A DNA stretch of 64,000 nt from Cymodocea nodosa (Eukaryota; Streptophyta; Magnoliopsida; Alismatales; Cymodoceaceae), in contig JAZBRI010000004.1 of NCBI GenBank assembly GCA_036874045.1, forward strand, positions 806,001 through 870,000, written 5' to 3'. Positions 35,572 to 48,547 of this stretch are shown piece after piece; positions within the stretch are counted from its first letter, which is position 1, and every line of letters starts with the position of its first letter. The notes under the pieces were generated by a model. It ran no database searches. It was not told where the DNA came from and saw only the letters and a list, made by a program, of their open reading frames with translations. A program made the position numbers and the translations under genes.

Positions 35572-37769
35572 TGTTTAGAATGAAAAAGTGCATATTATTA
35601 ACGGTTAAATGATGGTTAATTGCATAATATTTAGCTTATCATATGAGAATTAAGTCATTATGTTATAATTGCACTGTTATATGCTTTAATTGAAGAATCT
35701 GCTTAATTTTGGGGAATTAATGTCAATTTAGTACATTTCTGAATTGTCGGTAAGTTGCAGGCTGTGAAATTCTTAAGTATCTGAATTTTCTGATATTTCA
35801 GATAGTTATGTTTAACATACCGAACATATTTTGGACAGTTATGTTTAGTAGACCGAACATGTCAGATAGTTATGTTTATATTGCCAAACAGTTATGTTTT
35901 GAAAGAATATTTTATTATTTTCAGAAGTATACGTGTTAAAACCATAATGCATGACTTAAGTGAACTTTCAGTGAGTTATTTGTAACTATCCGAAATTGCA
36001 GTTGGGCATCGGATAGTTATATGTGTAACCCTCCGAAATCTCTTTTTATTTATAAAATAGCTGTGGACACGTGTCATGTTCTGGTAAAGTGACTTAAGTG
36101 GACTCATGGTGAGTTAGTTGTAACTATCTGAAATTGCAGCTGAGCATCGGATAGTTAGACCTGTAACTCTTTGAAATGTGTATTTTATGATTAAACTACT
36201 GCTGACACGTGTCAAGATATGGTAGATTTAGTTAAGTTATATATCGGATAGTTAAGTTTATAAGTATCCGAAATGCACCTAAGCATCAGATAGTTAAATT
36301 TATGCATGTGTTTTATAGTTAAATCAAAGAAGAAAGTCCGTTGAGTTATCTGTAACTCCACGGACTATTTATTTTCTAATATGCCATTGTAGCGGTTGCA
36401 GAAACAGGACAGTTGGAAGAAAAACCACGATTGCATGTATTGCGCAGGAAGAAGAAATCATCGCCGTTGATATGAATGAAGGAAATCCAACCGATCATTC
36501 AAGTAGAAGCAGTTACTACTGAAGAAATATAAAAGAAAAGAAGAAAAAGAAATGCGGGTGTGATCGATGGACGACCAGTGTATACAGAGGAGGAGCATCG
36601 AACTTTCTGCAGATAGTATCGGCGATTCTTCGAAGTATCACACCAACCATCGTTACCACCACCATATCCACTATAATCACCAACCATCGGAGGTCTGTGA
36701 GAATACTTTCTTGTGTCAGGTCGATTCCGAGCCAAACACAGTGCTTGACAACCACTATGAGGAGTGATCGCGTCGCGGGAAGGGAAGCCATTTTCACCAA
36801 GCGCCGACTCATATTTCAAGAGATCATAAAGCTTTTAGCCTTGGCTTCGGGTTGATGCCTGTATGCTGAAGAGAAGATTATCTTGCAATTCTGGACTCGT
36901 GATTCTATAGGGAGAGGAGACAGAATTGTAAGTGGTTTAATTTTCAATGGTGTAATCGCGTTGCAAGTAGTGTCGGAAGTATTTACTATCGAGTGAGATT
37001 ACTTTACATTTCACCTTTCGCCCATTTCCATGTTCATATTAAAACAAAAATACCGAAAACAATTTATCTATGTTTGTATGTTGTATTTGAGTGTTGTATT
37101 GTTTGTGTTGTATCGTGATTAATGTTATCTTTGTTAGTGTTGTGATTGTTTTATGTTTGTTTTAGTTTTACAGTTTACTGAAATTGGTTCATTCAAAAGA
37201 CTTAAAGATTTTAATGGTTACTATTTGAATTATCTGAATGTTAATATTGCTTAATGATAAATCCAGTGTTCACTAACATTAAAGAGCTTAATTGATCTTA
37301 TTTACAATTTGTGGAATCGCCCAATGGTTGGTCGAATTCCTCTGTAAATAGCAGTATTAAAAAGAAAAGACAAGCTCGTGGAGTTAACTTAAGTCCATGA
37401 GGTTAGTCCGTTGAGTTAGCCATAACTCAACGAACTTTATCTGTTGAGTTAACTGTAATTCAATGGAGAGCTTATTGAATATATAAATTTGATTGTTAAC
37501 AAACGAACAGTTCTAAAATTCTTTAGTAATTCCCTGTGGAATCGACCTGTACTTGCACACTAATATAATAGACACTATGCACTTGCAGTTAAAGTAAAAA
37601 TTGGAGTTAATATCTAAATTGTATTAAAGGTTGTTTGTTTACTTCTAAAAGAAAGAATAGGCATAAAGATAAATTAAGTAAAAAAAAGAAGTAACAAATC
37701 TAAGTTTTTCTGGTACGTTATTGGAGATCTAATCAGATACTTTGGTGTAGTGCTAGGAAAACACAAACA
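35572..37769 (+). repeat. solo LTR of second Athila-like family, copy B (2198 bp)
   Basis: It starts TGTTTAGAATGAAAAAGTGC and ends AAAACACAAACA, bounded by CCACT on both sides. The host gag frame resumes across it when the LTR and one duplication are discounted, which confirms both ends. Near the right end, TGGTACGTTATTGGAGAT (about 37711-37728) resembles a tRNA-Asp primer site lying inside the LTR. Inverted repeats of the CGGATAGTTA type are frequent (for example 36010-36035). Confidence 0.95.
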
Positions 37770-37774
37770 CCACT
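37770..37774. repeat. target-site duplication, right copy (CCACT)
   Basis: It matches 35567-35571. Confidence 0.9.
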
Positions 37775-38319
37775 CAACAGTTAAGCTCCTCAAGATCTTC
37801 TATACCTATTCACATGAAGAGAATTCCTTTCCCAAGCCTTTTAAACTGTTAATGATTTCAGTAAATCTTGAAAATATTTCAGTTATGTTTTCATTGTCAT
37901 TCATTTTAAACAGTTCAAGTTTTCTCAATAGGATACTGATTTTTGTATCCTTAACTTGGCTTGTACCTTCGTGAGTAACTTAAAGGATTTTCCAAGCCTC
38001 ATGAGCAGACTTACATGCAAATACTTTATTATATTGATCAACAGTTAGTGCACAATAAATGGCATTCAGCCCTCTAGCATCCAACTAGATGAGTTTCTCA
38101 TCTTCCTCAGACTAGTTCATAACATCACTGGTTGGAAGTGTAGTTCCAAGAACAACAATCTTCTAGAGTTTAACATCAGAACTCCTAAGGAAGCACTCCA
38201 TTCTATTCTTCCAATAGTTATAATTGGAGCCATCGAATAGAGGAGGTCTGTGAATGTTTTGTCCCTCAACAAATTGAGTCATAAATCTAGATGGTTAAAT
38301 CTTATGAAGGATTAACCAA

Positions 38320-38331
38320 GCTCTAATACCA
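38320..38331 (-). other. primer-binding site, tRNA-iMet type
   Basis: The complement reads TGGTATTAGAGC, one change from the usual copia site, two bases inside the LTR. Confidence 0.85.
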
Positions 38332-38333
38332 AT

Positions 38334-40155
38334 TGTTAGGATCGATAGGCTCACTAGAAAGGGGTGAATGGTGAAAGTGTGTAGTTTTTAAAATTCTTTT
38401 GATGTTGAATAGAATGATTCAACAGAAATGTAATGAGATGAAACTAAGCGAATGCAAATCAGTAGAGACAAGAAACACACAGCAAATTTTTAGGTGGTTC
38501 ACCAACTTGGCTAGTCCACCCCCAAGATTCACTTGGGCTTTACTAAGTGTTTCAACACTTACATACTTGCTTTCAGGTCAAAGCAAGAACCAACTACATA
38601 GAAGTTTTCAGGTATAAACTTTAGTAAACCAACCTCTAGAGTTTTCAGGTCGAAACTCAAACCAATACTGAATGTAGCTTTCACGTTAAAGCCATAAACC
38701 AACAGCTTTAATCTTTCAAACAGAGTTTTGGCGCATAGAGCTTTTTCTGCAGTAGATCTTTAGAATATGTTTCACTGTTTGCAGACTTGAGTGTAATTGG
38801 AATTGGAGTGTAGCTCATTGTATGTGGTATATCCGTTATCTCTGTATTTTCCTTTCTTAAACTCCTTATATTTATACCAAAGGTATAACGATCATATTTC
38901 TCTGTCAACAGATGTATTCTGCTGTACTTGAGTAGACATTAGTCAAATACGGTAAGTTACCGTTTAGAAAGTTATTTCAAGATGTCTTACCGATTTTCCT
39001 AACCTTTCGGATAGTTAGCTGTGTAACTCTCCGAAGAATATCTATAACTCATTGAAAGATCACTTAAACCTTTCTGTCAGGTAGGATTCTAGAATATTTA
39101 CTGCGAGCTGTCATTCAATCAGATACTTATAACTGTAACTCACCGAACAGTTATATAACTGTCGGATAGTTGGCTATAGTAACCCTCTGTTAACTTTTCG
39201 ATTGCTTCAATTCAGCACGTGCATAAAAGACTAACTTAAGTTTCAGATGGTTATCCATGTAACTCACCGAAACGCTTCAGGATTTCAGATAGTTATCTTT
39301 CTAACTCTCTGAAAAACTTTTTTGAGCTTCTCTTTGGAATTCTACACGTGGGAAATTCAATGACTTAAGTTTCAGATGGTTAAACTGTAACTCACAGAAA
39401 CTCTTTTGAAATTTCGAATAGTTATCTTTCTAACTCTCCGAAAACTTAAATGATCTTCTTTCTAGAATTCTGCACATGGCAATTTCAATAACTTAAGTTT
39501 CAGATAGTTAAACTGTAACTTACCGAAACTCTCTTTGAAATTTCGAATAGTTATCTAACTCTCCGATTTTCCCTTTAGAGCTTTCAACTGTCGGCTTCTC
39601 CATTTTGCACGTGCGTAATAAGATGACTTAAGTTCCGGAAAGTTATACCTGTAACTTACCGAAAAACTTGAATAGTTATCTAACTCTTCGAAAAGAAAAC
39701 TTGGATAGTTATCTAACTCTCCGACAAGTCCTTTAAGCTTCCGTTCTGTATTTCTACACGTGATTTATTGAATGACTTAAGTTTCGGATAGTTAGCCTTT
39801 CTAACTTTTTGATTTTCCTTTTTCTTTCGGATAGTTAACTCCTTAACTCTCCGATCATTCAACTAATTTAATTGTCCGATTATTTAACTCTCCGAAGGCT
39901 TTGAAAAATTCGGATAGTTATCCTTCTAACTATCCAATAGTCTTGCTACTGTTTTACTCTTCGGATACTTGGACCTGTAATTGTCCGATTTTCCTGTAGC
40001 TTTAAGGCAGTATCTTCTAGAACTTGCTCCATTTGTTCGTCTGTTTGGAATTTGTTCTATTTGCCTTCTGATCTAATGCTGCTCTGACTTAACTGTGAAA
40101 TACAATATGTTTTCTCACATAGGTTTTGCATTATCAAAATACTAGGGTCCTAACA
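38334..40155 (-). repeat. 5' LTR of the SIRE-like copia (1822 bp), rich in hairpins
   Basis: On the minus strand it begins TGTTAGGACCCTAG and ends CCTATCGATCCTAACA. Between about 38940 and 39980 it is packed with imperfect inverted repeats of the form TTCGGATAGTTA-loop-TAACTCTCCGAA (for example 39006-39035). Confidence 0.9.
39006..39035. repeat. hairpin of the CGGATAGTTA family
   Basis: Arms TTCGGATAGTTA and TAACTCTCCGAA differ at one pairing; the loop is GCTGTG. Many similar copies lie within this LTR. Confidence 0.9.
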
Positions 40156-43100
40156 GTTTCATCTATTCAATTTCATAACTACAAATAGAGAAAACTAAGT
40201 TGTGGAATTTAAAACATTTCTCCTTGTTTAAGATTTTTCTTCTTCTTCTTCTTCTTCTTCTTCTGCAATTCTTTAGTGACAAATATCTGACTTTCTCTAC
40301 TTCACTGAATTTGCTTTCTTCTGATTCTTCAAATCTTCAGTGACATAAATTTGACTTTCTCTACTTCATCAAATTTGCTTTTTTTTTATTCTTCAAATCT
40401 TTAGTGACATAAATCTGACTTTCTTTACTTCATTGAATTTTCTTTTATCTAAGAGCTTTTCCCTAAAGAGGTGTTTTTGATCCCTAAAAATATATTTCAT
40501 TTGGTATGCAAGGATAATTGATCTACAAGAATTCTATGCCTTTTATATTGTATATTCACTTCATGCATATCCTCCACATTTAATTACTATCAGTTTTCCA
40601 CTCTTCACGTTTTTTCTTTTTCCTTCATCGAAATACACACGTTTTGGCCTACGTTTTCCTTTCGAATTTTCTTTAATCATCAATCCTGGATCTCTGAAAA
40701 ATTTCTTGCAAAATAAACTTTCTCGTCCAAAATTTTTCATCAAGTGTAATAACAAGTCGTGTTAATGTTAACTAAATGAGTATAACAAGTATATTTATAA
40801 CTTAACAAGTTCATCATGTACCAAATCATATGACAATAACTGTAACTAACTCAACGAGCTAAGTCTGTGGTGTTATGCTAACTCAACGAACCAGCTTCGT
40901 GGTGTTATGCTAACTCAATGAACTAACTCCATTGTATTACTGATAACTCAATGAACTAGTAATAATCAAATGTTTTTACAATAAGGTATTTACCACGTGT
41001 AAGAATAATAACTTTAAGTTTATAACGCTAACCTAATACGTTGCCTTAGTGCTCAATATAGCAACTCAACGCATGCAATTAGTGTAGTAATATTAACTTA
41101 ACGAGTTAAACATGTGCAACTCACATGATACAATATAACATTTGTAACCTTTAATTTCACTACGTGCACAATACTAACTTAACGAGTTCGTCTCTTCTTT
41201 TTCCTCTTTTACTCACTAACTTAATGAGTTCTCACGTGACCTATTTTAAATTTTAAGCCTATAACTCAACGAGTTCTCACGTGACATTTTTACAAATAAT
41301 ACACTAACTTAATGAGTTGTCTTTAACGTGCACTGTACATGATATAGAAAATATAACTTTAAAACATATCATGCTTTACAATAAAAACACACGATAACTT
41401 AACATTTAGTTAAATGAAAAGTTAGTATAATGTAACAACTAGTTATTTAACTTAGTATAATCTTAGATCTATTACAGACAATTATTTATATCAGTACACT
41501 TTTTTTGTATTAATTAATATTCTTAGTTTACTTTCACAAACAATAGTAATTGAGTAAATATGATTACATTTGTTTAGCACACATCATCAAAACAAAATAC
41601 TCAACAACCTCGCTTGGCCTCGACTAACCTTGCTTGACCTTGGTTGGCCTCGCTTGACCTCCATCAATTGGAAGACCTCACTCGACCTCTAACAACTGCT
41701 CAACCTCTACAAAACCTATTTCAGTAGGTTTTTTTATCATATTTAGGTTGCTTTTCAATTTGTCTTTGTGTTGTGTTAATTGTTAAAATTTATTTTAGTA
41801 GGATTTGTTGTTGTTTGTGTTAGAGTGGTTGGGTTCTTGTTTAAAACAAAGTGGAAAATGAGTTGCTTTCATTTCTATTGTTGTTATCATTGTAGTTTGG
41901 ATTAGCTTCAATTGAATATTGACAAATCATTAGTATAAATTCTATGTATAATAATTCCTATAGATTTCAATTGAGAAGATTCAATTCTATTTAATTAGAC
42001 AAGAGGTGATTTTGTACATAAAATCAAGCAAAGATGTGATGTTTGAATTCTATCGAAGTTTTTCTTGAATTTAGAATAATTTCAGCTTGAACATTGATGA
42101 ACTAATCCTGCAAGTTTCTTGTTTATTGATTTTAGCAAGCAAATAGTGTTTGGTGTAGATTTTTCTTCACATTGTTGTTTAGTGAATACAAAAATTTTTA
42201 GTTGGGTTAGTTGTAGCTTCCAAGTGAAACTAGATGCATATTTTATTTAAACTTGTGGTAGATACTATTTAAGTTTTCTATCATTGTTTTGCATTATTCC
42301 TCATGTGAAGGCTTGCTATTTCATCCCATCATTAAGTGATTAAATTAGCTTTGCATTAGTAGTGTTGAGATTTGTATTGGTTGAGAAAGTTGTGTGAGAA
42401 GTATTGTCCAAGCTTTATAAGCAACTTGTCAACTATTATAGCAACATGAATAGTTCTTTGCATTTTGTTCTTGAAATTCTAGATATGTTTTCATGTTTAT
42501 TTCCATACGAATATTCCATCAAATTGTTTTTAGGGTATAGACAATGACATAAAACAATATTAAGGTATTCGGGTATACATTATATTCACCCGAATGTGTT
42601 AGAGTTACATGCTATTCAGGTATACAAATTCACCCATATATTAATCCATGTAATATGCAACTGTTTATTATTTCATTCTCCTATTTTGCTCAAATTTGTT
42701 GATTTTGTTATTTCATTCTCCTATTGTGTTGCTTTTTGTTGTAATTTATGTTATTAGAAGACAATCTTTACTTGTGCAAGAAATACCCAATGTAAAATAT
42801 TCTTTGTTTATGAGCTTTCATTTGAGTCCTTAAACGTTGTCATTTGATTTTTGTGCATTTAGTTACAAATAATTGAATACAAGGGTGTCTATTGAATTCC
42901 CATGTAGGGTGAGTTCTTGTTTGGTCTATTTTCCAACAAATCTGCTATTATGTGAATTGTTGGATTTGCATTTTGAGATTTTTCCTTGAAAGTATACTTC
43001 CTCACATTTCATTTGAGTATTTATACACTTCAAGAGGATTTAAATGCTTTACTATGGAATTTCTTGAAGTGTGGGTGCCAACATGAATTAAGAACTTGAT

Positions 43101-43570
43101 GAGCTATGATTTAGGTTGAATTGATTATTGGTTATTTATAACTAGCCATGATGTGCCATGTGCCATGTGCTAAGTTTGAATGTATACTATATTGTAATGA
43201 TGTATGGTTCAAGTATTGGTGCTTCTATTGATGGAATATGAGGCACTTATAATGGAAGTGAATTTTCATCTTATGACATCTTAAGAAAAAAAATAATTAT
43301 AAAACAAGTAATTTTATGTTTAGTCGTTCATTATCCATTATTCAAATTATTCATTACAATTGTTTTAAATGGATTATAACATGTACTTCTTTGCTCAAAT
43401 TTCCATTACACCCCCTTATTGTTGTTGCATATTACTTTATTTAAATAGTTAATTTTCCTTTGTTGTTACATTGTTTTGGCATGTTAGCTACTTCTTTTGA
43501 TATCTTTGATGTGCAATTGGAATAGTACATGTGAATCTTTTGATTTATATGTATGTGTTGCAAATTAGAT
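40156..43570. other. no gene seen; microsatellite and dispersed GAGTTA arms
   Basis: There is a TTC run at 40238-40264. From about 40850 to 41330 there are many single arms of the AACTCAACGAGTT type. Near 41610-41700 short units such as CCTCGCTTGGCCTCG and CCTTGCTTGACCTTGG form a degenerate tandem array. No convincing coding region on either strand. Confidence 0.5.
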
Positions 43571-44460
43571 ATGGCTAGCATAGAAAACACAATATAAGAT
43601 AGACAAAGATCTTTCACTAGTTGGAATGCAAAAGTAAATACCACATTTTTGGGTATATTAGAAGATGTTTTAAATGAAGGGAATGGAAAGACACATAAAA
43701 AGTTAGTGGAAACATGAAACAAAATAATAAAGAAATACAATAAAGACACAAATGCAAATATCACAAAGAAAAATGTTGATAGTCAAATTAAAATATGATG
43801 ACAGATGTATTGTAACTACACCAAAATTATGTCTTAAAGTGGTTGAGGATGGAATTACATACAAGGCCATACAAATATTTCAGATGAAGTTTGGAATAAA
43901 TTTGTTAAGGTAACATCTTCAAATGTGTTATTATAATTTATTTGTCCCATATGTGCTAACATTTTTCCAATCTTGTAGAAACATCCAGTTAAAAGAAAAT
44001 CATGTTCCATTTATAATCAACTGCGGTTGTTATTTAAAAATAATATAGTTACAAAGAATGTTAATAGAGACCTTAAAGATGATAGTCAAAATCAAGGAGC
44101 TATTGAAATGAATAAACCAAATAAAATGATGCCCCCACCAAATGGAAATCATTTTCAATATTTCATACCACTAAGTGATAGTCTAATGGATATAGATGGT
44201 ACTTAAGTTCAAGCTCCAACTTTTACATCAAGAAGGTCCATTGAGATGAGAAAGACAAAACATCTAAGACTAAATGTAGAGTCAGCACAACTTATGATAT
44301 TTTCATTTAAAGATGCTACATTTGCTATCATGTCATTATGTGAAAAAGAAAAGGATAAAGCTAAAGCTCAACAACAATATTATGATAACGTGACAAATAT
44401 ATAGAAAGAACAACTTGAAGATCAAAAACAACAAGCTAGAACTCAAGAGAGGTAGGTTAA
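43571..44460 (+). pseudogene. Myb/SANT-like domain protein, decayed, with one intron
   Basis: From the ATG at 43571 the frame reads MASIENT, then SWNAKVNTTFLGILEDVLNE, then NKDTNANITKKNVDSQIK, the pattern of the plant Myb/SANT-like family (often called L10-interacting MYB proteins, or Myb_DNA-bind_3, also found with Harbinger transposons). After several stops it continues EVWNKFVK to an intron at 43910-43978 (GT…AG, 69 bp). The exon after it begins HPVKRKSC and includes IYNQLRLLF, as in the family's C-terminal part of the domain. An acidic and then Gln/Lys-rich coiled tail follows. Several stops show it is dead. It may be a host gene fragment or the accessory gene of a Harbinger element; no Harbinger transposase was seen nearby. 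Confidence 0.65.
43910..43978 (+). other. putative intron in the Myb/SANT-like pseudogene
   Basis: The AAG|GTAACA donor and TCTTGTAG acceptor enclose 69 AT-rich bases. The protein pattern continues across the junction. Confidence 0.6.
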
Positions 44461-44520
44461 CTTTTAAGAGAGATAGGTTAACTTTCAAGAGAGGCAAGTT
44501 AAACCTCAAGAGAGGTGTTT
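44445..44520 (+). repeat. 21-bp tandem repeat at the end of the pseudogene
   Basis: Three units based on AAGAGAGGTAGGTTAACTTT start at 44445, 44466 and 44487, with a partial fourth from 44508. In frame they give a seven-residue repeat (QERxVxx), a coiled-coil-like tail. Confidence 0.8.
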
Positions 44521-45029
44521 GGAATTAAAAGTCTAGATATTATAAGCATTATTTATGTAATTTTGTGCATCACGAAGGTATTTTTATGTGTTATTTTGTA
44601 GGAATTTGAGAAAATCATAGGAAAGGCGAAAATCAAGAATAGAGAAGAAAACAAAGAAAAAAAATCAAGAAAAGGAATGTTACTTGAGATGAAGGCAAAA
44701 GAATATCAAAAGGAAGAAAACTTAGGATTTAATGGATACCCATTGAACAAGGGGTAAAAAGGGAATGGAAAATGTTTAGGGTAATGAAATGGCCAACTTA
44801 TAAAAGGGCCACAAGTGACCCATGAGCAAGCTCTCTCTCTCATTTTTCTCTTCTCCTCCCATCCTCTCTTCTCTCGTTTTCATGTTCTCCCTCCATTTTC
44901 TTCACTCCCACTAGTCTTCCACCTTTTTTCTTGGAGAATCAAGGAAGCTTTCAATAGAGTCAATGACAAAGCACTTGGACATCTTCATGGATTTCAAGTG
45001 AAAAACTCATGAAGTTTAAGATAACTCTA
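44521..45029. other. no firm gene; TATA-like promoter sequence
   Basis: A good TATA box (TATAAAAG, 44799-44806) is followed by a pyrimidine-rich leader with CTCTCTCTC at about 44830. This could be the promoter of an LTR or of a lost gene. No supported frame. Confidence 0.35.
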
Positions 45030-45922
45030 TGACTCTTATTCAAGCATCAGAAGAGTATTTAATGAATAGGACAAATGCAAACCAGATGGAGTAGGTTCAT
45101 TATGTTTACTTGAACTTAACGAACTTAATAAATGTAGGGTACTTAGAGAGTTAAATTTAAGTATCTGAATGTTGGTAAGATATTCAGTTCTATTAGAATA
45201 TTCAGTGACATATGACAGCAACTATTTGACCAAGTAAATGTCTTGGTGATATAAGGAGCTACTTCATTGAGGACTCAATAGAACTCTCAATAGTCGGCAA
45301 AATGGTAACTTTTTATATCTAGAATTGTCAACATCAATAAGTACAACAACAAATTTTGATAAGATAGTAGAAAATTTGATCGTTACTATATGATTATAAA
45401 AGGAACTAGACTACACATTGGAAACTAGAGTGATTAGAGCACAAAAAATATATACATTGACATAGAGAGAAAAATATAAAGACAAGAAAAAATTCTCTAT
45501 ACAAAAATTAGCAAAGACAGCAAGCTCATTTCTCAAGTCTCAACAAAGCTCTCACCATACTTTAATACTAATTAAAGAAGATTGTTGGTTTGTGGCTTTG
45601 ACCTCAAAGCCAAACTATGATTGATTGGTTAGAGTTTCAACCTGCAAGCTTGGTGGACATAGTTAGTTCTTGCTTTGACCTAAAAGTAAGTGTATATGTA
45701 GATAATATAATGAAACTTAAGTAGAACATAGGGGTGGAGTAGTCATTAGCAGTGAACCACCTAAAATTTCTTATGTTTCAAATTTCTTTTCCATTGTGCA
45801 TACTTTATTTAATTGTAGTGTGATTACTAAATTTAAATATTTAGTTGATTAATCTAAAAAAGTAACAAAATCAAATATAATTCACCATACACCCCCCTTG
45901 GGTGATCCATATGATCCTAATA
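45030..45922 (+). repeat. SIRE-like copia LTR, plus strand (start approximate)
   Basis: The part from about 45560 aligns with the right half of 27681-29137 (GAAGATTGTTGGTTTG; GTTCTTGCTT; AGTCATTA; GTGAACCACCTAAAATT) and ends CACCCCCCTTGG…GATCCTAATA, a decayed form of the CCTAACA end. The left end could not be fixed. Confidence 0.65.
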
Positions 45923-46059
45923 AATCTACCCAAATTTTATTTCTGAATTCAAATTAAAAATACATTATTTTTGTAATTACATCAAATATTTTTACATTTA
46001 ATGTACATAATTATATTTAAATATTTAAATTTCCAAATTCATCGATAAAGTCATTTTTC

Positions 46060-48037
46060 TCTTGCTATCCACGAACATGAGTAAGCTCCCGATATTTAAC
46101 ACACATTAATACTTCTAAAATATCATCTTTTAATTTTTCTCTTCTATCATCTAATATATTACCACTAATACTAAATATCTATTCACATACTATAGAAGAA
46201 GTTAGAATTGTTAGTAAATCTCCAGCCATTAATATAAAATAAGAAATGTGCATTTTTGTATTTTTCACCAATTTATTACATCAAAATCTAGAAAATTAGG
46301 ATTATCTCTTATTAAATAGCTATGATTAGTATTATTAAAATTATTTAATTCTTTCCTATTTACTACATTAAAATCACTATATTCACCATCAAATATACTA
46401 TAATCAATTATTGATGATGATGACAATTGTTGTGAAAATAGGTCATATTTTGTGTTTGTTGTTGTATTCCATATAATATACATATCAAACACATTATTTA
46501 AACTTTCTTCAACATTTTCAATTGTTACATCAAGTTCTATGTTTAAACAAGTTTATATTACATTTATTAATTTTTTAACAACTTTTACTTTAATCCTAGG
46601 ATCTAAACAAGCATTTAATGTATATAAGAGAGGTATCTTATTCCAATATTTTAAAAAATTTTCTTTCATTTTGAAAATTATAGGTTTAAAAAATGAATAA
46701 TTACTATAATTATTAAAAACTCTTGCAATATTATATAAGTGGTGAACTGCATAAATAGATGTACAATAATATATTCTTGATAAATGTTTTGTTACTTTAT
46801 AAAATGATTTTAAAAATTTAATAAAATAATTAGCTATTGTAAAATCATTTTCATCTAGTGGTATTGTACTATCATTTATTTTACTATTATAATAAGTTTT
46901 TATAGTTTCTTTATAAGGTAAACAATTATTTGACATTAAATTTAATAAATTCCACCTATGAGAGACATCTATTGTATTTGTTTTATGTGGTAATTCAAAT
47001 GAATCACATACATGATTAAATTCTCGTTGTCGTCTACCACTAGATAAAATGTAAGCTAATTTAGTTCTAATATTTTCTAGAAAAGGTTTTAATTCTTCAA
47101 CACCTACTTGAATTATAAGATCAATTATATAACATATACATCTTTGGTGAAATAAATCAAAACCATTTGATGGAGTTAATCTAGTTTTAAATATAGGGAT
47201 AGTTGCATTATTACTAGATACATTATCAAATGTAACACTACCTACATTTTCTTTAATTCCATAAAATTCAAAAATTTCCATAATTGTAAAAAAAATATTT
47301 TGAGCATTATGTAGATGATTTATTCTTTTAAATTCTATTAAATTTTTTTATAAAACCTAATTATCATCAATAAAATATGCAGCAACAGTAATATATCTTA
47401 CTTTACTTTTACCTTCCCAAATATCAAATGTACATGCTATAGATGTGTTAATAAAACCTATTATATTAACTAATTTCATTCTAAGTTTATTATAAAATTC
47501 AATAATATCTTGCCTAGTTGTATTTCTAGAAACTTTTTTAAATTATGGACAATAAGCTTCTATAATATATTCTTGAAGATGTTGACTATCACCAAAATTA
47601 ATAGGTAAATTTTAAATAGCAATAAATTTAGCATGTAATTCTCTAGCATTACTAGGATCATAATGTCATTGTGTTATATTATATTCAATGTTAAAATTAA
47701 GTTGTATTTGAATCATTTTATTTTTTTCAAGATTTTTAGATAAAAAATTAGCTACATGTCTAGATAAATGACTTGTACTAACTAAAGCTTTGCATGAAAA
47801 GTATGCATTACAAATATTGTAATAAACCTTCTCCACCATAATATCATCTCTCAACTCTTTCATATTTATTGCAAACTTTAACCATGAATTTGACATTCTT
47901 CTTGATTTAGCAGTAGTAATTGAAGTTGATGCTCCACCTTCCATAGTTTGAGCTTGAGAGTATTGTTGTTCTTGCTCAAAATCGTCGCCAGTGTCAACAA
48001 CGCTATTGAAGATAAAGTTGTTGAAGTTGTGTGTCAT
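46060..48037 (-). pseudogene. hAT-family transposase, BED finger to dimerisation domain, decayed
   Basis: The start is the ATG complementary to 48035-48037. The N-terminal part (47666-48037) holds a BED-type finger: SWLKF, then YNICNAYFS, then STSHLSRH, with two zinc ligands lost. The catalytic core follows: TFDIWEGK near 47430 (first Asp), SVTFDNVSSN near 47235 (second Asp), and then a long open segment, 46553-47281, with the hAT patterns CICYIIDLI, HRWNLLNLM and ACLDPRIKVK. The C-terminal dimerisation part (46265-46492, then stops, to about 46060) reads FDVINW and retains the region with the third acidic residue. It resembles plant RICESLEEPER-type transposases that move DNA by cut and paste. 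Stops and at least one frame change make it non-functional. Confidence 0.88.
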
Positions 48038-48547
48038 TTTTGCAAAAATTTGACTTGAGAGTTGAATGCTAAAGCCTAAAAGATGAATTTTATATTTTGT
48101 GAAAAAAAGAGAGAAGATTGAATGAGTATGAATTGTGAAAAAAAATCTAACATTTTTCTCTGTTTATAGATTTTTCTATCACCTTTATTCTCTCCATTTC
48201 ATCCATTCTATTCTCTCTTTTTTTTCTATTGGTTTTAACATTTATTTTTTATGAACTTTATTTTAACATTCATTTTTACGAATGTTGAAATAACATTCGT
48301 AAAAATGAATGTTAAAATTTAAAATAATTACAGGTTACAAGCTGAGGTAGACCACGGGTAGAGCTCAAATCAACACATGGACTAGCCTAGGCTTGGCCTA
48401 AATTGACTTGTAGGCTAGCAAAGTCCAACCTAAATTAACCTGTGAGTTGATTTTCTAATATATTATAATCTAACCTGACCTAATTTAAAAAATCAAGTCA
48501 GATTGGACCAAACCCATTTCGGGTCAAATCAAACTAGCCTACAATGG

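Larger units (their letters stand above)
34541..38282 (-). pseudogene. gag: SIRE-like gag, split by a solo LTR
   Basis: The start is the ATG complementary to 38280-38282, followed by the SIRE-like N-terminal pattern (FVEGQNIHRPPLFDGSNYN, then WKNRMECF). The frame runs to 37775, is interrupted by 35572-37769 plus one CCACT copy, and resumes at 35566. The zinc knuckle in 35141-35503 reads CFKCKRQWHIQTFY, so the last Cys is Tyr. A frame change near 35150 joins to the open segment 34690-35166 (ALKATWDDSSSSS, then a coiled region). The end reads RPKKIWV, the typical sequence before the copia protease. There are a few stops besides. Gag would form the particle; this copy cannot make one continuous product. 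Confidence 0.85.
34540..40155 (-). mobile_element. SIRE-like copia element, 5' LTR and gag only, with nested solo LTR
   Basis: Read on the minus strand: LTR (40155 to 38334), primer site, gag start, gag interrupted by a solo LTR, then the gag end at 34541, where an Athila-like 3' LTR abuts. Protease, integrase, RT and the 3' LTR are missing from the window, so the element was truncated at the gag/protease boundary. Confidence 0.85.

Noticed and set aside
40840-41340. Regular spacing of AACTCAACGA motifs as a CRISPR-like array
   Set aside because: Spacing is irregular, the motifs are short and variable, and the context is plant retrotransposon DNA; they belong to the dispersed inverted-repeat family.
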